Shown here: positions 1 through 6,575 of the stretch, one piece after another
Position numbering within the stretch: position 1 is the stretch's first letter
Layout of the letters: each line of letters starts with the position of its first letter
Assembly (NCBI GenBank): GCA_900540095.1
Contig: UQEO01000039.1
Span: forward strand, 1-17,025
Origin: an uncultured Collinsella sp.
GTDB taxonomy: Bacteria; Actinomycetota; Coriobacteriia; Coriobacteriales; Coriobacteriaceae
Direction of reading: 5' to 3'
Length of the DNA: 17,025 nt
The notes under the pieces: generated by a model
Seen by the model: only the letters and a program-made list of their open reading frames with translations
Database searches by the model: none
What the model was told of the DNA's origin: nothing
Program-made: the position numbers and the translations under genes

Positions 1-290
1 ACGCCGCTGCTGGCAGTGAAACCGCTGCCGAGCCCGTTTCCGATACGGCTGCCGAGTCTGAGTCCGAGCCTGCCGAGCCCCAGGGCGTTCCCAGCTTTGA
101 CGACGAGCCGCAGGTGGCTATTGATACCGAAGGCGCGACCGTCGAGAGCCACGAGGTCCCCGCTGCCGTCTTTGGCGGTGCGGCAACGGTTCCGGCAGGA
201 CCTGCGCACGAGGGCAGCCTGCCGCTCGTGGACGGCTCCGGCGAGGACCCTGCCGCCACGGGGGCCATGCCGGCCCTGCCGCGGGAGTAA
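1..290 (+). CDS. C-terminal tail of an unidentified acidic protein (partial at 5' end)
   Basis: An open frame enters at the window edge (first full codon at position 3) and stops at TAA 288-290, giving about 95 residues. The tail is rich in Ala, Glu, Pro and Val, with low-complexity stretches such as AAESESEPAEPQ followed by FDDEPQ, and it ends in MPALPRE. The composition suggests a disordered acidic tail of a larger protein rather than a folded domain. Codons are G/C-ending like those of the neighbours, and the overlapping frame starting near 16 is Arg/Pro/Ser-rich, as shadows usually are. The function cannot be told from this fragment. Confidence is in coding status only. Confidence 0.6.
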   Translation, partial: AAAGSETAAEPVSDTAAESESEPAEPQGVPSFDDEPQVAIDTEGATVESHEVPAAVFGGAATVPAGPAHEGSLPLVDGSGEDPAATGAMPALPRE

Positions 291-369
291 GTTCACACGT
301 TTATCACCGCCGTCTACCTGCGCTTTTACCGTACGCAGATGAGCGGGGCGGCAAGTGTCGCGCTGCGGG

Positions 370-375
370 TATAAT
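370..375 (+). promoter_or_regulatory. -10 box of a promoter for the YtxH/PRC operon
   Basis: A perfect TATAAT lies about 50 bases upstream of the YtxH-like start, inside the 130-base gap after the previous gene. No convincing -35 hexamer is visible at 16-18 bp (the stretch near 347-352 is GC-rich). The call rests on the -10 box and its position. Confidence 0.5.
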
Positions 376-426
376 GGACAGCATTCAAACGGTGGGCACC
401 GAGGTGCCCGCAGGAGAGGAATGATC

Positions 427-816
427 ATGGGAAAGACTTTCAGCTTTGTCTCCGGCGCGCTCTTTGGTGCTGCCGCCGGCGCTATCATCGGTGTTGCCCT
501 GGCCCCGCGTTCGGGTGCCGAGACCCGCGCCATGGCTGCCGATATCGCCAACGATGCTTGGGATAACATGCGCGACACCTACGAGCACGGTGCCGAGGAG
601 GCCCGCGCCGCGGTCAGCGACTTCGGCCCGATGGTCGACGCTAAGACCGATGACCTGCGTGCCAAGGTCGACTTGGCCCGTGAGCGTATGGACCAACTGC
701 GCGAGCAGCTTAACGATGCCATCTCGGGTGGCAACGTGACGCCCGCCGCCGATGTCGTGGTCGAGAACGCCGTCGAGGCCGACACCGAGGCTGCGGAGCC
801 CTCGACCGAGGCATAA
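427..816 (+). CDS. YtxH-domain small membrane-associated protein
   Basis: The product is about 129 residues. The N-terminus has one glycine/alanine-rich hydrophobic segment (about residues 5-25) followed by LAPRSGAETR, the hallmark of YtxH proteins (Gly-rich helix, then APxSGxETR). Residues 30-95 are a charged, helical, probably coiled-coil region, and the tail is acidic. YtxH proteins are stress- or envelope-associated and have no known catalytic activity. ATG 427 is chosen because GAGAGGA (414-420) lies 6 bases upstream. ATG 421, two codons earlier and in the same frame, is also possible. The stop overlaps the next gene's ATG by one base (TAATG), so the two are translationally coupled. Confidence 0.82.
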   Translation: MGKTFSFVSGALFGAAAGAIIGVALAPRSGAETRAMAADIANDAWDNMRDTYEHGAEEARAAVSDFGPMVDAKTDDLRAKVDLARERMDQLREQLNDAISGGNVTPAADVVVENAVEADTEAAEPSTEA

Positions 817-1571
817 TGCGCGCCGGGGATTTTGTCGGCGCCAAGATCTATCGCAAGCCTACTGAGGACAAGCGTACCAAAAAGGACGGCACACCGCGCA
901 GCCCTAAAAAGCTCGGAAAGATTCACTTTCCGGTCTTTACCCCGGGCGGTACGCGCGTGGTCGGCTTTATGGTCCGCCAGTCCGATATCGCGGGTATGAT
1001 CGAGCGTCCCGACCGATTCGTAGCGCTCGACGCCATTGGTGTCTACGAGGGCGCCATCGCGGTTGACGACGTCAAGGGCACCTACGATACCGCCGCTGCC
1101 AAGCGCCTCGATATTAACCTGGACGACTGCATTATCTGGGTCGGTATGGACGTGCGCACGGAATCAGGCGACGTCGTGGGCTATTGCTCGGACGTTGAGT
1201 TCAAGCCACGCTCGGGCATCGTGCAGGCATTCTATGTGACCGCCGGTGCTGCTTCGAGTGTTTTGGTTGGTGACACGCAGGTGCCGCCGACGATGCTGCG
1301 CGGCTATGCGGACGGCGCGATGATTGTTTCGGACGAGGTCAAGTCGCTCGGGTATTCGGGCGGTGCGGCTGCCAAGGCCGCCGAGGCCAGCGTCGTGGTG
1401 GGCGACAAGGTCAAAAAGGGCGCCAAGGTGCTCGACGACAAGGGATCGGTTGCCGTGGACAAGGGCAGTCGCGCACTGGGCAAGCAGCTCGGCAAGACGC
1501 GCGGCATGTTCAAGGCCTTTAAGGACGAATACCAAAAGGCGAGCGGAGGCTCGCCAAAAGCTACAAAATAG
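816..1571 (+). CDS. PRC-barrel domain protein
   Basis: A 251-residue soluble protein starting at the ATG embedded in the TAATG junction with the YtxH gene. Residues 1-80 and 95-165 each look like PRC-barrel modules: short beta strands with the signature 'xxGxxVGYCSDVEF' around residues 115-128, then 'GIVQAFYVTAG'. PRC barrels are small beta domains that bind other proteins or RNA, known from the ribosome-maturation factor RimM and the photosynthetic reaction-centre H subunit. The C-terminal 75 residues are Lys/Ala/Gly-rich, basic and probably extended (repeated VGDKVKKGAKV and DKGS units), which could contact nucleic acid or the membrane. The partner is unknown. Being coupled to a YtxH protein suggests an envelope-associated pair. 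A second PRC-type domain occurs in the MgtE-like protein at 3379. Confidence 0.75.
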   Translation: MRAGDFVGAKIYRKPTEDKRTKKDGTPRSPKKLGKIHFPVFTPGGTRVVGFMVRQSDIAGMIERPDRFVALDAIGVYEGAIAVDDVKGTYDTAAAKRLDINLDDCIIWVGMDVRTESGDVVGYCSDVEFKPRSGIVQAFYVTAGAASSVLVGDTQVPPTMLRGYADGAMIVSDEVKSLGYSGGAAAKAAEASVVVGDKVKKGAKVLDDKGSVAVDKGSRALGKQLGKTRGMFKAFKDEYQKASGGSPKATK

Positions 1572-1592
1572 CGACGTACCAAATGATGGGAG

Positions 1593-1625
1593 GCAAGCCG
1601 GAGACCTGTTGCTCCGGCTTGCTGT
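1593..1625 (+). terminator. Hairpin terminator after the PRC-barrel gene
   Basis: Perfect 11-bp stem: GCAAGCCGGAG (1593-1603) pairs with CTCCGGCTTGC (1612-1622) around an 8-base loop. It begins 21 bases after the stop codon. The following run (TGTGTTTATG) is only moderately T-rich, so it may terminate weakly and let some transcripts continue into 1644. Confidence 0.6.
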
Positions 1626-1643
1626 GTTTATGGGGGAGGGCAC

Positions 1644-3050
1644 ATGCGCCAAAACGGATCCAACTTAAACGGGCGTTCGGGTGCGCGTCCGACGGCGCGC
1701 CGCGACCTAGGGCAGCTGCCCAGCGGTCAGCGCAAGCGTCACCGTAAGCCCGGCGCGATGTATCTCAACCATAGCCGCGGCTTTAGCGACCGCAGTGCGC
1801 GCATCGGCAACAGCCGTACGCCCCGTCGTTCGTCTCGCCTGCCCTATGCGCTCATTGCCGTGGGCTGTGCGCTCGTGCTGTTTATCGCTGCCGTCGTGGG
1901 CTATGTCAACCGCAGTGTGGACGTGGAGCTCAACGGCCAGAAGACCGCGGTGCGTGTGGGCTCTACGCTGCAGAATCTCATCGACGACCAGGAGTTGACT
2001 GACACCTACGACGCAGGCGACCTGCTGGCCGTCGATGACAGCGTGCTCAAGCGCCATGGGGGCGAAAAGCTGTCGGTGAAGGTCGACGGCAAGCGCGTGA
2101 AACAGGGCAAATGGGATAGCCGCGAACTTGAGGGCGGCGAGAAGGTGACGGTCAAGGATGGCCGTAACACCTACGAGAAGCACGAGGTTCAGGCTACGGT
2201 TATCGAGCCCAAGCTCAAGGTCGAGGGCACGGGCGCTATCGAGTATGTGCAGACATGGGGTGTCCAGGGCCGATCCGAGGTGTGGGTTGGTGAGCAGTCG
2301 GGCAAGACGCAAGACCGCGGCGAGGTTGTGCCCGCCACCGATTGCGTTGTTGCGTGCGCCAGCGTGGCGCCCAAGGGCAACAAAAAGTACGTGGCGCTGA
2401 CGTTTGACGAGGGTCCGAGCGGCGCCACCAAACAGATCTTGCAGGTGCTCAAGGAAAAGGGCGTCACCGCGACGTTCTTCCTTTCGGGCGATGCGGCCGA
2501 GGCCTCGCCTGCCACGGCCAAGGCGATTGTCGATGCCGGGTGCGAGATCGGATCCAACAGCTACAGCGACGATTCGCTCAAGGGTCAGGACCGTGAGGCG
2601 GTACGCGAACAGATCACGAAAGGCACCGATGCGATTAAGTCGGCGACCGGCGTGAAGACGATGCTGCTGCGTGCTCCCTACGCTGCCTTTGACGAGCAAA
2701 ACTGGATTGATGCGATGGACCTGGTCTCCGCCGTGGTCTCGTGGAATATTGACTCGGGCGACTGGCTGCTCAACGGTGCCGACGAGCAGGTCTCGACGGT
2801 GCTCGATTCGGTGACGCCGGGCAATATCGTGCTGCTCACCGACAGAGACGAATGCGCCGAGCAGACGCTCGAGGCGCTGCCGCAGATTATCGACGGCCTC
2901 ATTGCCGACGGCTACAAGATCGTGACGCTCAGCGACCTGGTCAAGACGGACACGTCGCTGAGCAAAAAGCTCACCTCGCTGACGAAGGTCGCCATGCCCA
3001 AGGACGCCGTGTTCCCCCAGCTTGCTGAGGACAATGACACCACAGGGTAG
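1644..3050 (+). CDS. Membrane-anchored NodB-fold (CE4-like) protein, probably without deacetylase activity
   Basis: 468 residues. A basic cytoplasmic N-terminus (about 65 residues) precedes one transmembrane anchor (about 67-88). Next is an extracellular beta-rich module (about 91-180) resembling the DUF348/G5-type domains of cell-wall proteins, and then a NodB homology domain (about 245-435). NodB motifs are recognisable but altered. Motif 1 is TFDEGP (253-258) instead of TFDDGP. The motif 2 metal histidines are Asn305 and Asp309 (NSYSD instead of H-T-Y-S-H). Motif 3 is kept as RAPYAAF (343-349). Motif 4 resembles the family (SWNIDSGDW). Motif 5 is LLTD (397-400) where the catalytic His is expected. 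The family removes acetyl groups from peptidoglycan or chitin-like sugars using Zn/Co; this member looks like a pseudoenzyme or one with a changed metal site. The start follows GGAGG (1635-1639). The frame is intact and codon use is normal, so it is not a decaying pseudogene. Confidence 0.82.
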   Translation: MRQNGSNLNGRSGARPTARRDLGQLPSGQRKRHRKPGAMYLNHSRGFSDRSARIGNSRTPRRSSRLPYALIAVGCALVLFIAAVVGYVNRSVDVELNGQKTAVRVGSTLQNLIDDQELTDTYDAGDLLAVDDSVLKRHGGEKLSVKVDGKRVKQGKWDSRELEGGEKVTVKDGRNTYEKHEVQATVIEPKLKVEGTGAIEYVQTWGVQGRSEVWVGEQSGKTQDRGEVVPATDCVVACASVAPKGNKKYVALTFDEGPSGATKQILQVLKEKGVTATFFLSGDAAEASPATAKAIVDAGCEIGSNSYSDDSLKGQDREAVREQITKGTDAIKSATGVKTMLLRAPYAAFDEQNWIDAMDLVSAVVSWNIDSGDWLLNGADEQVSTVLDSVTPGNIVLLTDRDECAEQTLEALPQIIDGLIADGYKIVTLSDLVKTDTSLSKKLTSLTKVAMPKDAVFPQLAEDNDTTG

Positions 3051-3052
3051 TT

Positions 3053-3087
3053 ATTGGGTAGTCATTTAAGAACGTCCCCAATGACTA
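3053..3087. repeat. Hairpin with two competing stems and a GTCCCC loop
   Basis: TAGTCATT (3059-3066) pairs perfectly with AATGACTA (3080-3087). ATTGGG (3053-3058) can instead pair with CCCAAT (3077-3082). The loop contains AACGTCCCC. It lies just after the stop of the NodB-fold gene and may act as a terminator, though no T-run follows. The GTCCC core recurs in other intergenic hairpins of the window, which suggests a dispersed REP-like family. Confidence 0.5.
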
Positions 3088-3161
3088 TGTCACGGATGCG
3101 TCAGCGTTTGGTATGCCTGCAATGTGCAGCGCATAAATTCGATGCCGCAGGGCGATGCTGA

Positions 3162-3170
3162 TGCTATAGT
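3162..3170 (+). promoter_or_regulatory. Extended -10 promoter of the magnesium operon
   Basis: TGCTATAGT is a TGn extended -10 element. The -35 region at 17 bp (3142-3147) is poor, as is common with extended -10 promoters. The predicted start of transcription, near 3177, is about 200 bases upstream of the first gene, immediately before the folded leader. Confidence 0.55.
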
Positions 3171-3180
3171 TACTGCGGTT

Positions 3181-3378
3181 AATGAGGGTCAAGAGAAAGG
3201 TTACAGGTGAAATCCAAACCTCGACCATACAGTCGATGACCCCATGCAGGTGCTTTTTGCGCATGCACGGGGTGTAAGCGTCGAGCGGCGTGCCGCCCGC
3301 GCATGCGTATACATATCCAGAAGCCCCCGGACGCCGCACGCGCGGCCGCGTCCGGAGGAATTATGATGGGGAGCACCA
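3181..3378 (+). ncRNA. Structured 5' leader (candidate riboswitch) of the MgtE-like/NRAMP operon
   Basis: The ~200-base untranslated leader folds by eye into a compact three-way junction. P1 is GGGTCA 3186-3191 with TGACCC 3237-3242. P2 is AGGTT 3198-3202 with AACCT 3217-3221, with GG/CC inside. P3 is TCGAC 3221-3225 with GTCGA 3232-3236. A second hairpin, P4, pairs ACCCC 3239-3243 with GGGGT 3269-3273, then TGCA 3245-3248 with TGCA 3264-3267, then GTGC with GCGC. P1 and P4 both need the cytosines 3240-3242 and exclude each other. A third stem pairs CCGGACGC (3327-3334) with GCGTCCGG (3348-3355), and its 3' arm covers the GGAGG Shine-Dalgarno-like sequence at 3354-3358. Mutually exclusive stems ahead of a metal-transport operon suggest a metal- or ligand-sensing switch. 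It lacks the conserved 5' core of the M-box, the known Mg2+ riboswitch. The ligand is unknown. Confidence 0.5.
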
Positions 3379-3395
3379 TTGAATTATCTGAGTGA
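3363..3395 (+). CDS. Possible 10-codon leader peptide overlapping the MgtE-like start
   Basis: The best Shine-Dalgarno in the leader (GGAGG 3354-3358) sits 4 and 7 bases upstream of tandem ATGs at 3363 and 3366. They open a short frame, MMGSTIELSE, ending at TGA 3393-3395. The frame overlaps the TTG start of the MgtE-like gene at 3379, and its stop lies one base before the in-frame ATG at 3397. It could couple translation to the main gene or act as a regulatory leader peptide. It could equally be chance. Confidence 0.3.
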   Translation: MMGSTIELSE

Positions 3396-5223
3396 GATGC
3401 TCAAATTGCCGGTCTTGGACGTCGACGGCGAAAAGCTCGGCGTGGTCAACGATTTTGGTATTGCTACCGGCGAAGTTTTTCCGCACGTGACGTCGCTCGC
3501 GTTCCGCGGACCCGGCAAGACGCCGTTTATGATTAGCTGGCGCAAATGGGTCGACCGTATCGACGAGACGGGTGTACACCTTAAGACGTCGGCCACCGAA
3601 ATTCGTTTTTCGTACCTGCAGCCGACCGAACTTTTGCTTGCCCGCGACGTGCTCAACAAGCAGATTGTCGACACGCAGGGCATGAAGGTCGTGCGCGTAA
3701 ACGACATCAAGTTTTCCATGTCGGGCGAAAACCAGCTGCGCCTGCTGGGCGCCGAGGTCGGTGCCCGCGGTCTGCTACGCGCCATCAGCCCCGCGCTCGA
3801 GCATATCGTCGAAGGCTTTATGAAGCACCTGGGCAAGCCGCTCAGTGAGGACATCATCGCTTGGTCCTACATGGACCTGCTCGACCGCTCGACCAAGAAC
3901 ATTCAACTCTCGGTGTCGCACAAGACGCTCGGCGAGCTGCACCCTGCCGACATCGCCGACATTATCGAGCAACTCGACCCGCGCCTACGTGCGCAGGTGT
4001 TCGCGCAGCTCGATACTGCCCAGGCCGCCGAGGCCATCTCGGAGTTCGATGACGACGAGCTTATGACCGAGATGCTCGAGGGCCTGTCCGACACGGACGC
4101 ATCGTCGATGCTGGCCATGATGGACCCGGACGATGCAGCCGACCTGATCGACGAGCTCGATTACGAGAAGGCCGAGAAGCTCCTACGCCTGATGGGCGTC
4201 AAGGAGGAGAAGGCGATTCGTAACCTGCTGGGGTATGAGGACAACACCGCCGGCCGCATCATGACCTCGGAGTTTGTCTCCCTGCCCGCCACGGCAACAG
4301 TCGGTGACGCCATCGAGGCGATTCGCGAGCTCGACGAGGACTTCGAGAGCGTCTACTACGTCTATACCGAGGATCCGAGCGGCATGCTGACCGGCGTGCT
4401 TTCGCTGCGCACGCTGATCGTAGCCGACCGCGACGCCACGCTGGGTCAGCTGGCCTATCGCGACCTGGTCTATGTGTCGCCCGACGAGGACCAGGAAGAC
4501 GTGACGGACGAGATGACCAAGTACGACCTGGTTGCCATCCCTGTCTGCGACGAGAACCGCCATATCCTGGGTATCGTGACCTTCGACGACGCCATGGACG
4601 TTATCGCCGAGGAGCACCAGGAGGACCTGCAGATCGCCGGTGTCGGCTCGGGCGATAGCGCGTCGGACGACTCGACGAACGTGCTCAGCTGGTTTGTGCA
4701 TCGCCAGTACTGGGTTGTCGTGTGGGGCATTGCCTCGTGCATCATGGCAACGGTGCTGGGGACGGCGCTCGGCTCCGCGCATCTGGTGGTGTTCCCCATG
4801 TGCGCCATGCCACTCGTGCTGCTGGCGGCCTCGCGCATGGTGTCGTTCGTCAAGAACTACTTCCTGGAGTATGACGGTCACGACGACGAGCCCAAGCCGT
4901 ATCTGGGGTTCTTCTTCCAGAGCACGGGCATGGGCCTGATTCTGTCACTCGTGACCTACCTGTGCGCCCAGCTGGTGCGCACCGCTGCGTTCCCCGATGC
5001 ACCCATGTTTGAGGAGCAGCTCTTTACGGGGTGCTTTAATATCGCTGCCATCATTTGCCTGGTTGGCAACATGAGCGCCGTGATTTACCTGATGGTGCTG
5101 TTCTGGCGTGACGAGCATGACCTCAACACGTCGGGCACCGCCATGAACGTTATTGCCGTCATGATCTCGTGCGTAGCGTACTGCACCGCTGCGGTGCTGC
5201 TCACCATGTCGGTCATGGGTTAG
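3379..5223 (+). CDS. MgtE-like protein: PRC, MgtE-N, CBS pair and divergent 5-TM domain
   Basis: 614 residues. Residues 1-75 are a PRC-barrel beginning NYLSEMLKLPVLDVDGEKLG, and about 83-155 look like a second one. Residues 187-290 are the acidic MgtE_N helical repeat (LHPADIADIIEQLD, DPDDAADLIDELD). Two CBS domains follow (about 295-350 and 360-415). About five transmembrane segments lie at 443-466, 470-488, 510-530, 551-575 and 587-611. In MgtE channels the acidic N domain and CBS dimer bind Mg2+ and close the pore. Here the pore helices lack the conserved Gly/Asn-rich signature (PxxxGxxGNxGxQ-like) and read PMCAMPLVLLAASRMV instead. The protein may therefore be a Mg2+ sensor or accessory subunit for the transporter encoded 8 bases downstream. 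TTG 3379 is chosen because YLSEML matches typical PRC N-termini and GGGGAG (3368-3373) precedes it. ATG 3397 is the alternative. Confidence 0.8.
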   Translation: MNYLSEMLKLPVLDVDGEKLGVVNDFGIATGEVFPHVTSLAFRGPGKTPFMISWRKWVDRIDETGVHLKTSATEIRFSYLQPTELLLARDVLNKQIVDTQGMKVVRVNDIKFSMSGENQLRLLGAEVGARGLLRAISPALEHIVEGFMKHLGKPLSEDIIAWSYMDLLDRSTKNIQLSVSHKTLGELHPADIADIIEQLDPRLRAQVFAQLDTAQAAEAISEFDDDELMTEMLEGLSDTDASSMLAMMDPDDAADLIDELDYEKAEKLLRLMGVKEEKAIRNLLGYEDNTAGRIMTSEFVSLPATATVGDAIEAIRELDEDFESVYYVYTEDPSGMLTGVLSLRTLIVADRDATLGQLAYRDLVYVSPDEDQEDVTDEMTKYDLVAIPVCDENRHILGIVTFDDAMDVIAEEHQEDLQIAGVGSGDSASDDSTNVLSWFVHRQYWVVVWGIASCIMATVLGTALGSAHLVVFPMCAMPLVLLAASRMVSFVKNYFLEYDGHDDEPKPYLGFFFQSTGMGLILSLVTYLCAQLVRTAAFPDAPMFEEQLFTGCFNIAAIICLVGNMSAVIYLMVLFWRDEHDLNTSGTAMNVIAVMISCVAYCTAAVLLTMSVMG

Positions 5224-5231
5224 GTGGTCGC

Positions 5232-6494
5232 GTGCAAAATACCAAGCAAAAGTCGGGCACCAAGCAAAAGTTGACCATCGCGGCCATCTTTGGCGCTATG
5301 GGTCCCGGTCTGCTGGCGGCGCTTTCGGGCAATGACGCCGGCGGCATTGCAACGTATTCCAGCGCGGGCGCCAGCTATGGCTACAAGATGCTCTGGATGC
5401 TTCCCGTCATGACTGTGCTGCTCATCGTGACGCAGGAGACCGCGGCGCGCTGCGGCTGCGTCACGGGCAAGGGCTTGGCATCGCTCATTCGCGAGCGCTT
5501 TGGCGTGCGCAAGAGTGTACTTGCTATGGCGGCGCTGTTGATCGCCAACACGGCTGTGACTATTTCGGAGTTTGCGGGCATCGCCAGCGGCCTTGCTCTC
5601 TTTGGCGTGCCGGCGAGCATCTCGGTGCCGTTGGTGGCGCTGCTGGTGTGGATGCTTACCATGTCGGGTAGTTTCCAGCGCATCGAGAAGATTCTGCTGC
5701 TGGTGAGCTGCGTGTTCGTGACCTATATTGTCGCCGCGTTTATGGCTGGCCCCAACTGGGGTGAGGTCGCGGTCGACCTGGTCGTTCCCAATATTCAGAA
5801 CGATCCCAGCTACGTGTCGCTCGTGGTCGCCACGATCGGTACCACCATCGCGCCGTGGATGATTTTCTTGGCGCAGAACAACGTGGTCGATAAGAACGCG
5901 GGCGAGGACGATATCGTGCTGCAGCGCATCGATACCGTGAGCGGCTCGCTTGCCGCCGATGTCATTGCCGGCTTTATTATCATCACGACCGGTACGGTGT
6001 TGTTCCCGGCGGGTATTCAGATTAGCGATGCTGCCGATGCTGCCCGCGCGTTGGAGCCTATTGCGGGTCAGTGGTCCACGGTACTGTTTGCCTCGGGCCT
6101 GGTCGCGGCGAGCTTCTTGGCTGCCTGCGTGCTGCCGGGCGTTACGTCGAGCGCTATCTGCGAGGCATTTGGCTGGGAGCGCGGTGCCGACCGCAGCTGG
6201 GACGAGGCCCCGGTCTATCGCGGCATCATTACGGCCATCATCGGTATCTCTGCCGTGCTGGTGCTTATGCCCGGCGTCGATCTGTTCCAGATTATGATGA
6301 CCTCGCAGGTCATCAATGGCGTGCTACTGCCCGTGGTTCTGGTGTTCCAGGTGGTTATCGCCGCTGACCGTCACATTATGGGCGCTAACCGCAACGGCCG
6401 CGTGTGGAATGTGCTCACTTGGGCGACTATCGGTGTGATTACGGTGCTCACGGTTGTCATGTTTGTTCTGCAGGCGATGGGTTACAGCGCTTAG
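5232..6494 (+). CDS. NRAMP-related divalent metal transporter, probably Mg2+-type (NRMT-like)
   Basis: 420 residues with about 11 transmembrane segments in the SLC11/NRAMP order. Transport-site residues differ from Mn2+/Fe2+ NRAMPs. In TM1 the DPGN motif is DAGG (35-38), within GPGLLAALSGNDAGGIATYS (25-44): Asp kept, Asn replaced by Gly. In TM6 the MPH motif reads APW (207-209) within GTTIAPWMIF, so the soft sulfur ligand selecting transition metals is missing. A branch of NRAMP relatives with such changes, including one characterised from Eggerthella lenta (same class), carries Mg2+. Substrate assignment is by analogy. GTG 5232 is chosen: AGGTGG (5222-5227) lies 4 bases upstream, and the start is 8 bases after the MgtE-like stop, so the two are co-transcribed. 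A longer frame from 5169 would run inside the preceding gene and is unlikely. Confidence 0.85.
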   Translation: MQNTKQKSGTKQKLTIAAIFGAMGPGLLAALSGNDAGGIATYSSAGASYGYKMLWMLPVMTVLLIVTQETAARCGCVTGKGLASLIRERFGVRKSVLAMAALLIANTAVTISEFAGIASGLALFGVPASISVPLVALLVWMLTMSGSFQRIEKILLLVSCVFVTYIVAAFMAGPNWGEVAVDLVVPNIQNDPSYVSLVVATIGTTIAPWMIFLAQNNVVDKNAGEDDIVLQRIDTVSGSLAADVIAGFIIITTGTVLFPAGIQISDAADAARALEPIAGQWSTVLFASGLVAASFLAACVLPGVTSSAICEAFGWERGADRSWDEAPVYRGIITAIIGISAVLVLMPGVDLFQIMMTSQVINGVLLPVVLVFQVVIAADRHIMGANRNGRVWNVLTWATIGVITVLTVVMFVLQAMGYSA

Positions 6495-6511
6495 CGCCTC
6501 TTTTGGATTCC

Positions 6512-6547
6512 AAACAGGCCGCAGCGATGGGCTGCGGCCTGTTTTTG
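6512..6547 (+). terminator. Intrinsic terminator of the magnesium operon
   Basis: AAACAGGCCGCAGC (6512-6525) pairs perfectly with GCTGCGGCCTGTTT (6531-6544) around a 5-base loop, followed by T residues. It starts 18 bases after the transporter stop. Confidence 0.93.
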
Positions 6548-6575
6548 TCTGCTATAGGGTGTTAGTTATATGGCA

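Noticed and set aside
1707..2699. Long antisense frame (330 codons) opposite the NodB-fold gene
   Set aside because: His/Arg/Leu-rich composition with no domains; typical mirror frame of a GC-rich gene. The same applies to antisense frames at 10279-11193, 13994-14761 and 8019-8915.
3181..3378. M-box (ykoK) Mg2+ riboswitch in the leader
   Set aside because: The conserved 5' core of the M-box (GUUAGGUGAGGCUCC-like) and its following conserved segments are absent; only the gene context fits.
3085..3379. Minus-strand frames in the leader before the MgtE-like gene
   Set aside because: Cys/Thr/His-rich, overlap the folded leader, no ribosome site; no sign of a real protein.
5169..5231. Upstream ATG start for the NRAMP-related gene
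   Set aside because: It lies fully inside the MgtE-like coding sequence; GTG 5232 has a ribosome site and gives a normal NRAMP N-terminus.
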